From NCBI GenBank assembly GCA_018881555.1, contig JACAXG010000074.1:3107081-3171080 (forward strand): a DNA stretch of 64,000 bases. Reading direction: 5' to 3'. How positions within the stretch are numbered: position 1 is the stretch's first letter; every line of letters starts with the position of its first letter. Positions 38,978 through 51,430 of this stretch are shown one piece after another. The stretch comes from Amblyornis subalaris (Eukaryota > Chordata > Aves > Passeriformes > Ptilonorhynchidae). The notes beneath the pieces were generated by a model that worked only from the letters and a program-made list of their open reading frames with translations, did not search any database and was not told the DNA's origin. The position numbers and the translations under genes were made by a program.

Positions 38978-40987
38978 ACAGCACATTTCCCTACTGTGCA
39001 CCTAATAGAAAAATCACCCCAAGTATTTACTATAACGAAATTAGATATTGATAAGGATTGATCAGAGGTGACAGTTTCATTTCCTATCACTAGAAATGCC
39101 AATTCCACTCCTCCTCACCAAGTTATTTCCTTTAGAGACAAGAGCAGTTCACAGCAGTGACTCTGCTGCTCTAGGACTTCTCCTGTGTTGGCTCCAAAAG
39201 CTTGAGTGGGAAGGGAAGCACTGTGACAGCTGTTGCCTTAAATCTCTTATGTGTTAGTAACTATAAGGNACAGGATTATGCTTTTGTGCAGTCACAGTGA
39301 CAAACACAGATCAATCCAGAGTTCTGCCCTCTTTGCTGGCAGAGCACACTGAGATCAGAGAGGAGGTGCAGCATGGAGCCTGGGCTGGTCATGTCTGCAG
39401 ACAAGGCAGGAGCAGAGCAGTGCAGGGCCAGGAGCAAAGACAATAATGTGGGGCAGGAAAAGGTGATGGCAGTGACATCCCTAAAATCAGCATTTGGTCC
39501 CCTTAAGTGTGGACCAGACTGTGTATTGGGACATGTGAAACTGGCCATTTTGTGCCACAAAATGTTGAAGCCTAAAGCCTGGTCTGTGAGGCACCAAACA
39601 AAGCCTTACATAAATGTAGACTACACAGTGCATTTTTATAAATCATTTCCATACAGAAGTTACATTAATCAAACATTTCATTCATTCTCATATCTTTTGC
39701 CATAAAAACCTGGCATTAAAAACTTGTGCTTTTCAGTGGTGAGATGATTTTGTTATTTAACTGTACCAGGGTACCTGAAGGAGCAGGGACTCATCATCTG
39801 GATGCTGTACAAACATTCCTTTATTTGTTTTACTTTTAAATATTAGTCACATTCACTCATTGGGACGATGATTTAAAGTACCAAAAATATGTTCTTTTCT
39901 ACCATGTGTTTTCTGACCTTTTCAAAATCTTAACAAATATTCCTACAGATCAATATTATCACAGTGTCTAAAGACCTTTTTGCCTGGAGGCTTCATAAGT
40001 GCAAAAGCAAAAAGCAGAGACTGTCCAAAGATCTATGATACAGCTCTGCAAGAAAAGACAGCAAGTGGATGCAATCAAACAGGGAGTAAGAAGAAGCAAT
40101 AAAACAATTCATGTAGGAATGATAAGCAGTCTGACCACTGTCAATTGCTTTTTTTTTTTTCCGAGGAAAAGTAGGTCTTATTAGAAAAATTAGATACCTC
40201 TGTGTGTGTCTGTGGTGAGCACTTTGCAATTATGCAAAAGCAAAAGAACAAAAAAGCTTTGATGAAGAGTTTATAAAGAGATTGAGATGTGGGCTTATGT
40301 AGATGCACTGACAGGAGTGTGCTCTGACAGGGCTTGGAAAGTGAAGAAGAGCAGTTCATATGTTTTTCAAGAAGGAGAATGCATAGACAAAGCAACAAGC
40401 CAGAAAAAAAATGTTCATTATGGTAGCATTCTTACTGGATGTAAGTGGAGTAAGTTTCCACCCTTTTGGGGCCTGAGAAAATAATGTTGCTTTAATTGAG
40501 AGGGAAGATGATTAGTCAAATTGCTTGGAGGGATTCCATATTTCAGAAATGTTAGACCAGCTAGGTTTAGGCAAAAAAGGCTTCCAAAGATCTGGGGACC
40601 GACATGAGTCAAAGTTAGCACCAAGTTTGAACCAGATAGGATGGTGATATTGCTTATAGCAAAGAGAGGGAGAAAGCCTGGAAGGAAAGGTTGAGAATTA
40701 TGTTTTTGCCATGCTTCGTTTTAGGTGATAGCTAAATACCAGAGGATGCTGAAGAGGCAAACCAAGACCCTAATTTGCACACAGAGACAGGTCTAGAGAG
40801 ATGTAGATCAGTGAATTATTAGCATAGAGATGGCAGTTGATGGTAATTGAAAAAGTCGTCTTTGAACAGGCTGTGCTGGGATGGCTGGNATTGGTGTCAT
40901 TAATAGCAGAAGAAGCAAAGATAAGAGTATTTCAGCAAGGGTGAAACATTCAGAGGGCTGGGCTTGTAAAAGGCTTTAATTAAAGTC
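38978..40987. other. Non-coding, no feature recognised
   Basis: Short overlapping frames only. No repeat family was recognised before the tails that begin at 40988. Confidence 0.5.
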
Positions 40988-41050
40988 ATGATGCAAAGTC
41001 CATTCATTTAAATTCACACAGACTTTAATGAGTTTTGGATCAGGTCCAAA
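40988..41050 (+). repeat. Ancient amniote repeat tail (GATGCAAAGTCC..GGATCAGG type)
   Basis: The words GATGCAAAGTCCATTCA, AATTCACACAGACTTTAATG and AGTTTTGGATCAGGTCC reproduce the layout AAAGTCCATTGAAGTCAATG, core, TTGGATCAGGCCC of an old, partly palindromic amniote repeat. It ends at the GGATCAGG word, as other copies do. It is diverged at many positions. Confidence 0.6.
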
Positions 41051-41430
41051 GAAGAAAAAAAAATCTGAATTTCACAACAGGGAGCAAATGGCAGAATTCA
41101 GAGCAGGTTGAGAGTGGGTAAGAGAGACATTGAAGCTGCACCTATACATAATGTTACCCTTTTGGGATTCACACAGCAGACACAGGCATTTCATTGTGTC
41201 CTTAAGAACTCATACTAAATAAAAGTCAGACTAGACTCAAGACTGTGGTTGGGAATCCTTTCGGAATATATTTCTGTACCGTTCATGGAAGGCAATCCTG
41301 GCACCTGGGTAAACAGTGTCAGATTATTTCCCTTCTTTTCATGCTGAACAATATCTAGTAAATAAAGTCTGGCCATGCCTCAGACCACTTTCTCCTAGAA
41401 TAATCTCAAACAGGTTGAGGTAAAAGACAT

Positions 41431-41491
41431 GACTCCACTGAAATCAATGGGATTTTGTCACTAAAAGTATCAAGGGTATCAGTATGGGGCT
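41431..41491 (+). repeat. Ancient amniote repeat tail (CTGAAATCAATGGGATTTTG type)
   Basis: CTCCACTGAAATCAATGGGA followed by TTTTGTCACTAAAAGTATCA and AGTATGGGGCTT matches the amniote repeat segment that in better copies reads as CATTGACTTCAATGGGAG, TTTTGCCATTGACTTCA and GGATCAGGCCC. It lies about 380 bp from the related copy at 40988-41050 in the same orientation, so the two may be pieces of one older insertion. Confidence 0.6.
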
Positions 41492-42899
41492 TCAATAAAG
41501 TCTTCGGTATAAATCACAGGATTTGCTTTCACTACTGCCTGTGACCTGAAGACAACTTTTGTGTTTGTGGATGCTCAAAAAAAAATACATCAAGTAAAGA
41601 AAACATATGATGTCAATGTGCATAGGTTAAGGTGCTTAATCTAGGTATGAAGGCTTCATTTGATCTACAGGGCCTTTAGCTGAGAGTGTTTAGATGGGGT
41701 TTTGACATGCTTTAATTTATGTTGGATTGACTTCTCACCATTAATGGATTTATTTTATCTTTCCCAAGTACTCAACTAGACAAGCCATTGGTTATAAATT
41801 ACNCAAGAGGATAGTTAGATGCATGGAAGTAGGCAGCCATGTTGATCCAAACAATACAAATCCCTTGAATGTGCAGATGTATTTATATATGTATTTAAAT
41901 ATCTTTTACATTTTCAGTTTTTTCAGGGTTGGTGTTTTTTGGGGGGGTTGAGGTTGTTACAGAGAATTAGCTCTGTGACCTAAAATAACCCAGCCATAAG
42001 TGGGGTTAGTTTTATTTTGTAAATGGCAGCTTTGTGGAATCTACACAAGTTTAATTCAATTTTATTTCTATCAGTGAGGGAGCAAGTCAAGCTGTGTTAA
42101 TATTTTTCCCTCCCACTCCTTGTTAGTTCTCTGTAAAAATATATTTACAACACACTGAAGGGCAGGATCCTTGTCACAGCTTCTTCCTGTACAGCAATTG
42201 AATTAACCATGAGAAAAATTACCCTAAATATTGGAACAAATTTTTAGAAACATGACTTTTCTCTCAAGTCACAGGACAAACTTTCCATTTGGGATTTTGG
42301 GTGAATAGGTAGGGTCAAGATTCTCACGCTCTTGTGCCTACGCGAGGAGCCTGATTTCATGTTTGGGTGTGTAATTCAGTGTACTGGTTGTTCCCAGAGA
42401 GCTGGTGGAATAAGGCTTAGGACGCTGGCCAGGATGTCAAATATGCAACTTGATTGCAGACACACAACGACAGGCTCGGATGTGTTCTTCATGCTGGACA
42501 CGCGTGTTGCATGATCAGAAGTTGGGCCACAAGCACTGCTGGAAAATCCCACTTGGAGCCTGTGGAAGATGGGAATAGAGAGGAATGTCTGCAGATCTTG
42601 CATGAGGCTGGTACCCAGCCAGGCTCTGCCTGCAGTGGAGGAGGTTTCCCTCGGGAATGTGCTTCCAGACCTCCACTGCCACCTTAGACTTCAGCGTGCC
42701 TTGTGAGCCACACTCACGAGTAGGGTTCGATACACACGTTCCAGAGGAAGGAAGCTGATTGAATGGAAAACACATAAAAGGACTTTTCCCTGTATCTGTA
42801 CCAGTCTCAGCTCTGCATGACCTGACTCATAAGTCTGTGTTTTTTGAGGTAGGAACATGAGAAGTTCTTTATTTTGGATTCGAACTGTGCTGGAAGGTC

Positions 42900-42953
42900 A
42901 AATCCAGAGTGTGACTGGTAATTTCAACCCCACTGACTGCGTTGTGATCAGGT
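42900..42953 (+). repeat. Possible ancient amniote repeat tail
   Basis: CAAATCCAGAGTGTGACTGG, then TTTCAACCCCACTGACTGCG and TGATCAGG, are consistent with an old repeat end of the type CCCCACTGAAGTCAATGGGATCAGG. The core TCAATGG is missing. Proximity to the copies at 40988 and 41431 gives slight support. Confidence 0.28.
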
Positions 42954-44991
42954 GGGAAAAAGTCATGATTATAAGAATAGAAACTTTAATAGTTCACCTT
43001 AAGAGACAAAAATACACATGATGAAGTTGAGATACATATTCCAATGCTCTCTGTGTAACTTCCAGAGTGTTTTGTAATACCTTGCTGTTCAAAAGGGGAA
43101 GACTTTTGTGAGTCATTACTGGCTTCTACCATATTTAGAAGTTAGCCTGGCTTGAAACTCAGCGCCAAAATGCTTGCGTGATTCTTTTTGCTGGCAATAT
43201 TTCATAACTTCTGGGCTTTGGTTCATGGCATGAGATAGATGACAGAACATATAACTATACGTAATGCCCGTTCTTGTTTATAGGTCTAAAAGACTTGGCT
43301 GAAAATGGAAGATAAAATGCTTCATGAATAAGAGTATTTGAAAAATTAGTCTCTAATAGCTTGTGTGCATGAACTTTGCCTTCATTTGTGTAAGTGGTTA
43401 AAGAATAGACACATGAAAGTGCAAAGATAATTTGTAAGGGCAAGAATTGACATCCTTGAAAAAGTTAATATCAAGAAATAATTTCGCCATTTATACTCAC
43501 CCTAGTAGAAAGTTCTTTGATAGCAAAGATCCTTCATAATCTATAAACTGGAATTAAAAAAGAAATACTAAGCAGAAGTAATGATCCCATAATGTGTTCT
43601 GGCCACATACTGTTATATTCGTGCAACATGTGATTTACCTAACCAGGGGTGGAGCTTATTGGTCCTCTAAGGCTGTAGCATAATCTAAAGCATAATTTTA
43701 TGTAAAAACTCGTGGATTCAGGCATAACATTAAAGCGTTAGGATAACACTTCCCAGTATTTTTCCCTTTGCTTTAATTTTCATGTGTGAGAAAGAAATGA
43801 ACTGGAAGGACTAGGCTTATTTGGATTAAATGAATTGTAACTCTTGTGAATGAAGGTCCTTCTTCTCTTCCTCTTGGGTAGTACCTACATGACAGAATTG
43901 CCAGGACACATCCATTCAAAAACAGGAAAAAAAGGAAGCAAAAAAGCAAAATTAAGGACAGATGATAGTGTGGCAGCCACAGGAGACTTAGCAGGAGTTA
44001 GGTGAGAAAATGAACATGCACTCTGCCTTTTACTCTCTTGATCCAGATCCCACTGCTCACTGCAGTGAGATGATGTTGGTGTGCACTGGTGAAGGGTCTG
44101 TCCAAAAACTAAGGCACAAGATGTAACCTGCATCTTTCTAATCCCACTTGCCATCTATTAACCAAAACAGAACTCTCTAGGTGGTGTTTTTGTCTCTTCT
44201 CATCCAGTCATGGCCTCATTCAATGACTTCACAAGCTGCTATGGCATTGAAAAGAAAGAGATGCGTCTCTATTTTGAATTCTGTTCTTTTTTACAGAAAG
44301 TAAAATCATTCATAACTAGTGGCACCTCTTTCCCACACCATCCTGAAAGCAGTTAAGTAGGGCAGTATGAGAAAGGAGATGAGGCCAGACTCCCATTTCC
44401 TTTTAAAAAAGTGGTGGGTTGTAATGACTGTGTCCACACATCTTGTGCAACGCCACTGGGTCTGGGTTCTACTGAAAGGAAACACCCTTAGGGAGAGTTG
44501 GTTTGGGTGCTTTGCCAAACAGCACTTGTCCTTAGCAGTGCCAGTTTTCTTCAGAAAGGATGAATAAAGCACACAAGCCCTGGCTCATACCATCTTAGAT
44601 GTTAATAAAACAGTAATAATTGTCTCCTTTTCAGAAGTATCTGGATAATACCTTCACAGTTACAGTTAAATGTCAGCATTTGTTAGGAGCTGCTGAGTAT
44701 TAACTCATTTATTAGTATATTATTATGCTCAGTATTAGCTGACTATTTCTTATTCAAAGACTGTATAAATTTTGGGGTTTCAGAAAGACTTGCTCAAGTT
44801 TGATGATAATAACCATACAGCAAGTATGGAATGTCTTCCAGCAAAAAAATTAACATTTTTCCATTTTACTTTAAAAGGTTGGGCTTCATGCTACTGACTA
44901 CTTTACAATACTAAGTTTGGGAGATAAAAGCATGTTAAATATGAGATTTTAATCTTTAGGAAATCAAGTCAGTTTTGTGATACTGAACTTG
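42954..44991. other. Non-coding, no feature recognised
   Basis: AT-rich single-copy DNA with no recognisable gene, RNA or repeat. Confidence 0.5.
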
Positions 44992-45056
44992 CTATATATT
45001 TATATAAATATATATCTAAAAGAGACAGAGAGACACAGAGAGAGGGATATATATGT
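44992..45056. repeat. Compound (TA)n and (GA)n low-complexity tract
   Basis: TATATA-type sequence, then AGAGACAGAGAGACACAGAG and GATATATATG. It is a compound microsatellite likely to vary in length between individuals. Confidence 0.8.
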
Positions 45057-45589
45057 AATTGCAAATATACTTGTCTGGGCAATATTAATAGCATAAAACT
45101 GTTTCCATTTTCCTCTCCTTTGTTTTATAGAGTTCTTGCAAACTAAAGCAACATGCTAAAAAATTAGTCCTATTTTTATGAAGGCCTTCCTAAACTAAAC
45201 CATAAACCTTCACAATTAATGAAAACAAGACATGGGGACATATTCTTAGTCGCCGAAAAATTTGTGGGTTTATTTCCCCTTTACAAAGCAAACTGAAGTT
45301 TCTGAGTACTGTTGATCTGACTTTCACTTTCTGTTCCTTCCATTTTCCTCCCCCATCCTGCCTTTCATTTGCCAGAAAGCCCTGTCTGGCTTATTTACAT
45401 GTGAAAAAACTTGGAGCATCATGTGGTGAGGTTCCAGGGCAACACTGAATCCCATTCAATTCTCATTTCCTCCCTGACAGTCACCATTGAATCAATCATG
45501 TTTTCCATGCCCTCTTCATGACCACCTAGGAGATCCCAAATCACTTCTCATCTGCCGTGTCAATCACACTCAGACCATGTCCACTTTTC

Positions 45590-45900
45590 ATTACTAACAC
45601 TCTGTCATGTGACCAGCTAATCTGTCACTTTCTGACAGCGGTTAGTGTGCCAATTGATTTAATTAGCAATCAATTAGCTTGTTACTATTGGAAGTAATTA
45701 CCTTTTATAGAGAAAAGAGTGCAGCTGGCCATAGCAATAAAACTGCACTAATAAAACTGCATTTACCTCCCCTTTTCTACATTCAAAGTCACAAGCACTC
45801 AAGGGTTAGCAGAATTATTGGTGACATACACATGCTTGAAGAGTCCTAGGGGAATTCTTTGCCCTCCTGATTATGCTGGCAGACTCTTTCATTAGTATAG
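45590..45900. promoter_or_regulatory. Candidate conserved regulatory block rich in homeodomain sites
   Basis: Positions 45652-45675 hold AATTGATT and AATCAATT, an exact 8-bp inverted repeat, around TAATTAGC. A second TAATTA lies at 45695-45700. Just downstream is an exact direct repeat of AATAAAACTGCA (45736-45747 and 45750-45761). The block is low in simple repeats and free of recognisable transposon sequence, with a dense mix of homeodomain-type (TAAT), E-box-like (CAGCTG) and AT-rich words. This is the texture of distal vertebrate enhancers. Conservation is inferred and has not been measured, and no target gene is visible. Confidence 0.42.
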
Positions 45901-46384
45901 TATTTATATCATAGGAAATAGGTCTGATTAAGGTTAATGTTAACATTTACATTGTTTACTTCGGCAAAGGCTTCAGTATCACGTTTTTGTTAATGATAGC
46001 ATTTTAAAGATGGCTATATATTAATGCTTCTGCATTTGCAATGGCAAACGTTAAAAAAAAAATAAATACTATGCACCTTTAAAAAGCATGTGTGTTATAC
46101 TTAACTGTGCTGGTAACGTTACTTGCTATTTTTGTCCACTCTGTAAAACATATGCAGAAATTTAACTTGTTGGGGAATTAAGTGCTCTCATAAACCCTGG
46201 AAATTCTGCAAGAAAAGTAAGATAAGTACTTTCTAGCTGTTTTCTGTGTAAGGAATTGATGTAAAGTTATTTTCTGTTTCATACATAAACTATCCAACAC
46301 ACACATATTTTTTTAATCTATGATTGTGCCATTTCAAACACTAGAACTGAAGTACATATCACACACTTGTGCCATTAAATTCAA

Positions 46385-46700
46385 CCTGCAGAATACTCCC
46401 AAGGAAGACAATGACTCGCTACATTAGCTCTGTGGTGAACAGAAGAGTCAGTAATGAAATGAGTAAGTAGACTTGTACTCCATTCATCATCCTGTTTGCT
46501 TCAATATAAGTGTTCTTTTATCAGCAGTATTGGTACTGATGTCATCACACTAGACATAAATCACAGCACAAGTGACAGTGTCCTATTAAGGGTCATGGTC
46601 TAAAATCATTATTTACAAATTAAAGACCACAGTTAGCCATTTTCCCAGTGTACCCTCATTTGTGATATAGTTTGAACCTTTTTAGCCGGCTGCAGGATAA
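46385..46700. promoter_or_regulatory. Candidate conserved regulatory block
   Basis: This is a non-repetitive, non-coding stretch of balanced composition with TCAGTAATGAAATGAG, TGATGTCATCAC (CRE/AP-1-like, near 46538) and TTATTTACAAATTAAAG words. It lies 0.5 kb beyond the block at 45590-45900 and looks like the same kind of DNA. No open frame or transposon signature explains it. The enhancer reading is inference. Confidence 0.3.
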
Positions 46701-46759
46701 ATAGTCATTTATAGTTCTGAATAGCTGTGTATATTAACTCACCAACCACACTACATTCC

Positions 46760-46775
46760 AAAAAAAAAAAAAAAA
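46760..46775. repeat. Poly-A tract (16 A)
   Basis: Uninterrupted A run. No AATAAA signal lies close upstream, so a retroposon tail is not supported. Confidence 0.9.
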
Positions 46776-48340
46776 GGCAAGAAGCCCAGCAAAGACCAGG
46801 ATGCTAAATCTTGGGTTGATCTTTGCCATCAATTCCCATTTGATGGGTCTTATTTGTGAGGATTACGGAGAAGAGACCATCACACCCCAATCTGTAATAA
46901 ACCCTCCTTTGTAATGTGTACAGCAGATAGGACAAATTCATCACGGGTGTAATCAGGTACAGCTTCTGCTACAGCCGATGAAAGGCAATAGGGAGCATAA
47001 CAGCAGGAACAGCCACGGGCTGCTCCTTCCAGTGACTTTATTCCTCACATGGCCAGGGAGGGGGAAACAGTCTCTCTGTACTCGACTCATTTAAAAGCAT
47101 CTCTCCTCTCCTGTGTTGGTGCTTTGTAGAGAAAGCAACACTTCTTTTGTACATTGTCCTCTGTAACCCCTTATAGAAATTGTGATCAGAAGGCTGTTGA
47201 CCCAGAGGAGGTACTTTTCTGTCCTTTTTCAGGAAAAGGTAGTGAGAACTCCATGTTCTCAAAAGTCTGCTGCTGGAACCCTTGGATAAGATGATGGCTG
47301 TAGCTCCTTCTGGCTGTGGCCATTAGTTGCACTGGTGTTTATGGCTTGTTGGTTTCTCGCATTGCTCTTGTGCCACTGTTGTTTTGTCTCTCCCTCACAC
47401 CATTTTATGGAGACCACTGGCTCCAGACATATTGGATGAGCCAAATAAATTCACCAAACATCTGACTGAATCAACACTGGTGGCAAGAGGCATCAGGAGA
47501 TTGCATTAAATTAGGCATTAACTTCACTACTGTTGGCACAGTTACAGGGGAAGTGATTCTCTGTCTTTTTACTGCAACACCTACCTGCAGCACTGATTGT
47601 CATTTTGCAAAGCCATAATAACCTCGGATGGACTCTAGTGACTGAGCCTGGAACTCCGCACAAGGTTACAAAGAGTAAAGTGAAACTCAAGTTCACTCCC
47701 GAAACTTCACAACCATAAATCTCATCTTGCTTCTCTCATTTTAACTGTCTACTGACTGTGAAAAATTGGAAAATATGCTTTAATGTCAAGGGATCTAAAA
47801 GTACAGTATTTGGACATTTTCAGGAATGGTTTTGAGAACCCCTTCAAGTGCCCTTTGTTTCAGGAGAGATCTGTTAGCATGGGATGTGATTCTACTCCCT
47901 GCAATATATTGGAATATCATGGACAACATTTTATCTTGGTTTAAATAAGGCCAAGCCAATATTTTAACTGGATTTTTACCCATTTCTGCTGGGCATGGAT
48001 CCTGCCTCTCTCCTTGTGGTTGTTGAGGATGGAGGCTTGAGAAGAGGGAGCAGAGGCTGGCTGGGCACGTGCTGTCCGTCTGGGATGCAGCGCCCACCCG
48101 GCTGGGTGGGGCAGGAAAGGTGGATGAGGGTTAATGACAGGGTCTGTGTTATTTGCCCCACTAGGCCAGTCCTGGCTTCCAAATCCATTCAGCTCTGTAA
48201 TCTCACTCATTATACAGCATGACTCTTTATAATACTTAAATTGTTGCCAAGTACAGTGTTATAGCAGAGACAGAATGAATACTGTTATTAACACACGCGA
48301 ACTTGAACAAAGCTTACTCATATGGCTCGTATTACCATTG
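46776..48340. other. Non-coding, little recognised
   Basis: Unique-looking DNA. The section at 47990-48120 is GC-richer with a few CpGs and has overlapping frames on both strands, none recognisable. The part at 46820-46980 is non-repetitive and could extend the regulatory territory seen at 45.6-46.7 kb. Confidence 0.45.
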
Positions 48341-48480
48341 TATCTGAGCACCTCATTATCTTTAATGTATTTATCCTCACTACATCCCTAGTGCTATTAT
48401 TTCCATTTTACAGATGGGCAGAGAAATAACAAGGATATGTCTGGAAGCACAGTCAGGGATTTCAGCAGGTCAGGCTCCTG
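48341..48480 (+). repeat. Ancient L2/CR1-like LINE fragment (3' portion)
   Basis: The segment starts TATCTGAGCACCTCATTATC and continues TTTAATGTATTTATCCTCAC. It then has GCTATTATTTCCATTTTACA followed by GATGGGCAGAGAAATAA. This order of words (count of region, then CCATTTTACAGATGGG, then a degraded CACAG-TCAGG segment) is the familiar 3' segment of L2-class LINEs and related CR1-group elements found across amniotes. No coding part is left. It is an old, diverged, 5'-truncated copy. The exact subfamily cannot be named by eye. Confidence 0.72.
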
Positions 48481-50269
48481 TAAAAAAAAAAGGTGTCTTG
48501 GGTGCAAATTCGTGGCCAGAGCTGGTTGCTGATCTGTGCTGCAGTGGTGTGCACTGAATCTGACTGAAATTCTTTTGAGCTCTGCTGTAAGCCTGCAGTA
48601 GAAGAGTGGGCTTCAGCTCCCACTCTGAGGGTGGGTCTAAGTAATTCTGAACTGTCTATCCAGTGGGTCTGGTCTGGTTTGGTTTTTTACTTTAAAAGTG
48701 CCTGTTCTATCTATGTCACCTGTAAGCCTATATGATGACTGGCTGCTTTTTTTTTCAAGTGATAACAAAACAGTTAAACAAAAGAGACTGGATTTTCAGA
48801 CCAGCTGATATTTCTTTTTGACAGATGTTTAACTTCACTACATGTCTGCAAAGTTCATTAGAGGCGTTTAACCATCATTGGAGAATACATACAGGTTGTA
48901 TCTTACACATAGAGACTAAACCCATGCCAAGTATGTCAAAAGCCACATTTTCTGTTACTTGGTGCTCAGGGAGTGCTGACATAAGTTGTAAACACATTCT
49001 GAATCCATGATCCAAATATCTTGTCTTCAAATATTGAAATACTTGGAAGACCAGCTGATTTCAGGAGACTTCCATCAGTCTGGGACCAGAGGGTGGGTTC
49101 TCCTCATGGGACACCTCACTGCACCAGCAGAGCAATTATGGACTTTTCCTCCAGAGTTTAGCCCTGAACATCAGCAACATTGAAATATGGGAACTTTGGC
49201 TCTAGGTCCTCACAAAAATAAAATTGAGATGTTTCAGGACAAAGTTCCAATTTTTTCTCATTTCCAAAATATGTATCAGGCTTTTAGTGTTCTGAATTTG
49301 AATTCTTTATCTTGAAGATCACTGTGCATGTCAAGCACAAATTTTCTTATACAATGTGATGATTAGCCTCAAATGACCCCAGACTCTGGTTTTCTTTAAG
49401 GATGTGTCATTTCTAAACCAGAAATGTTTTAGCTAAAAAAACTCCTGATTTAAAATGTAAAAAATGTAGATTCATGTTCCAGGCAACGTTAGTACATCCA
49501 TTTATGGCAAAAACAGATATGGAATTTTTTTTACTACAGATTTTATAGGGTATGGTTGAAAAACATTTTATTGTAATTACAACTTACGTGGGGTTGTAGC
49601 TGTTTAAATAACATTTTTATAAGGTGCATCGCGTCAAAGAAAGCATCTGAGGTCAAAAATGAAAGACGTCAAGTATTATCCAAGAGAAGCTCATGACTTG
49701 GGACTTTTACAAGAATTGTTGAAACCCAGATTCAAACAGCTGAGCTGCCTATCTCATGTCCTAGGTGAATTTCTTAACTATAAAAATGTTGAATTTCCAG
49801 TTCCAAGAATATCTTCAAAGAGAGACTAACACAAAAGTCAAATAGCTAAATTTCATAACCAGCTTGTGGAAAAATTGGGCTGGTGGTGGAATTTTGTCCT
49901 GACATGCAACAGAGACCTTTTCCAAAACAGTGATGATTTTCACAGGTTGGAGACTTTGTTTGCTGCTCACCCTATTTATTGTTGTACATNTGTACTTATT
50001 ATTTCCCATTTCTGTTATACTCTGAGAGAAATTATTCTAATGTGAGGTATTTTGAACTTTGAGCAGTTCGTAAGGCTCTCTGATTTTGTAGTTATAATAT
50101 TTTTTTATTGAAGGTGCTTTAAAAAGAAGCCTTCTGTTTGTTTAATACTTCCTAGAGATCATTTATAAATTTTTAAAGGCCTGCATATTACAGTAATCAA
50201 GAGTTCGACACTAAAAGTAATTGCTAGAGAATGCAGAAAAAGAAGTATACAGGGTTACTAATATACATC
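48481..50269. other. Non-coding, no feature recognised
   Basis: AT-rich, with only short frames. No recognisable element was found. Confidence 0.5.
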
Positions 50270-50500
50270 AGGGCTTAAGCTGACATGAATTTTTATCTTA
50301 ATTATCGGACAAATTTGTACTCCCACTATTTAATTCAATTTGCATGCATCGGTAGACACTTATTAAAGGTAATATTACATCTGTCATTTTAAGACTGGTG
50401 AGAATTTTATCATAGGAGCTGCACGAAACAGCCACTCTATTATGCAAAGAACTCTTTTGTAAAGCTTAAAATAACCAGTATTGCATCCCAATTAACTATT
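50270..50500. promoter_or_regulatory. Candidate regulatory block with an octamer site
   Basis: A perfect octamer ATTTGCAT is at 50338-50345, running into a second GCAT, and an ATGCAAA word lies at 50442-50448 in the opposite sense. Between and around them are ATTATC, TTTAATTCAATT and CATTTTAAG. POU-family proteins bind ATTTGCAT (established). Whether this block is used is unknown. It contains no open frame of note. Confidence 0.33.
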
Positions 50501-51229
50501 TGGAGGAAAAAGTCTTCTTTGTGGTACAATTATACATAACATGTAATAATATGTAGGCCTTTTCCTGTACTAGGCTGTATATGGACTTAACGAGTCCTTT
50601 CAGACCCCTCCTGTCCTTAATATCAGACCAAGGATAAAAAAAAAAGGCAATTGTAAGCTGATTTAAAATACAATTATTGTTGCAGGATGTGAGTGCACTA
50701 TGGCAGCTTTTGCAGACCTTTTCCATATGAACTGCACCTACTGTATGGAGAAGACATAGCTGTCAAGTCCACACGAGCTAACAGCCCCTAATTCATTGTT
50801 TTTCTTTGGGATAGAGCCGTGGTATATTGCAGGAAGCAGGGAAGTAGGTAGCGATTCTCACTCCTGGAAGTCAGCTGTTCAATTAAAAAGCTACACAGTA
50901 GTTACCATGGCACCAGCCCTATTATGCTGCATATCAGTACAGAGGCTTAAATACTTAAGACAAACAAACACCTCTTTTTTTTTTTAAATAGAAAAGCCTT
51001 TTAAGGAAGTCTCTTTATAGTTCTAATGAATACATTGTCAAGTAATTTTGTTTGATAAGCAGTTTGTTAGGAATGTGATGTGTGGAGTTTCCTTGGGAAA
51101 ATTTTAATTTAAAAAAGGAGCTCTGGAAAAAGAATTTGAAAATCATGCTGGTAGGAAAAGAAATATTAAGAGCAGGAACAGCTGAACTGTGTGATACTTC
51201 CCTCCTTCACCTCTGCTTTTCAGCTGGTT

Positions 51230-51430
51230 TTAGACTAAAATAACATTGTCTTACTAACTCGATTACTTTAGTTGTGACTTGCAGCCATTGACCTTCTGAT
51301 TAGTTGTCATTAAAAAGTCCGCTTTGCCATCCAGTGTTTACTGTGGGATGCCCTAACAAGATAATATAAGCAATGGCTTTTAATGGAAAGTGTAATTCCT
51401 CAGCTGTGAAGAACAAGGGTTTCCCAAAGT
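51230..51430. promoter_or_regulatory. Candidate conserved regulatory block
   Basis: This non-repetitive block includes TTGTGACTTGCAGCCATTGA, CTGATTAGTTGTCATTAA and GCAATGGCTTTTAATGG. These words combine homeodomain-type TTAAT/ATTAG cores with bHLH- and nuclear-receptor-like half sites. No transposon or coding signature is present. It is reported because its texture differs from the flanking AT-rich low-information DNA. Confidence 0.3.

Noticed and set aside
42715..42735. GGTTCGATAC word resembling a tRNA B box
   Set aside because: No A box at the right distance and no cloverleaf-forming arms around it.
46760..46775. Poly-A run as a retroposon tail
   Set aside because: No polyadenylation signal, target duplication or recognisable element upstream.
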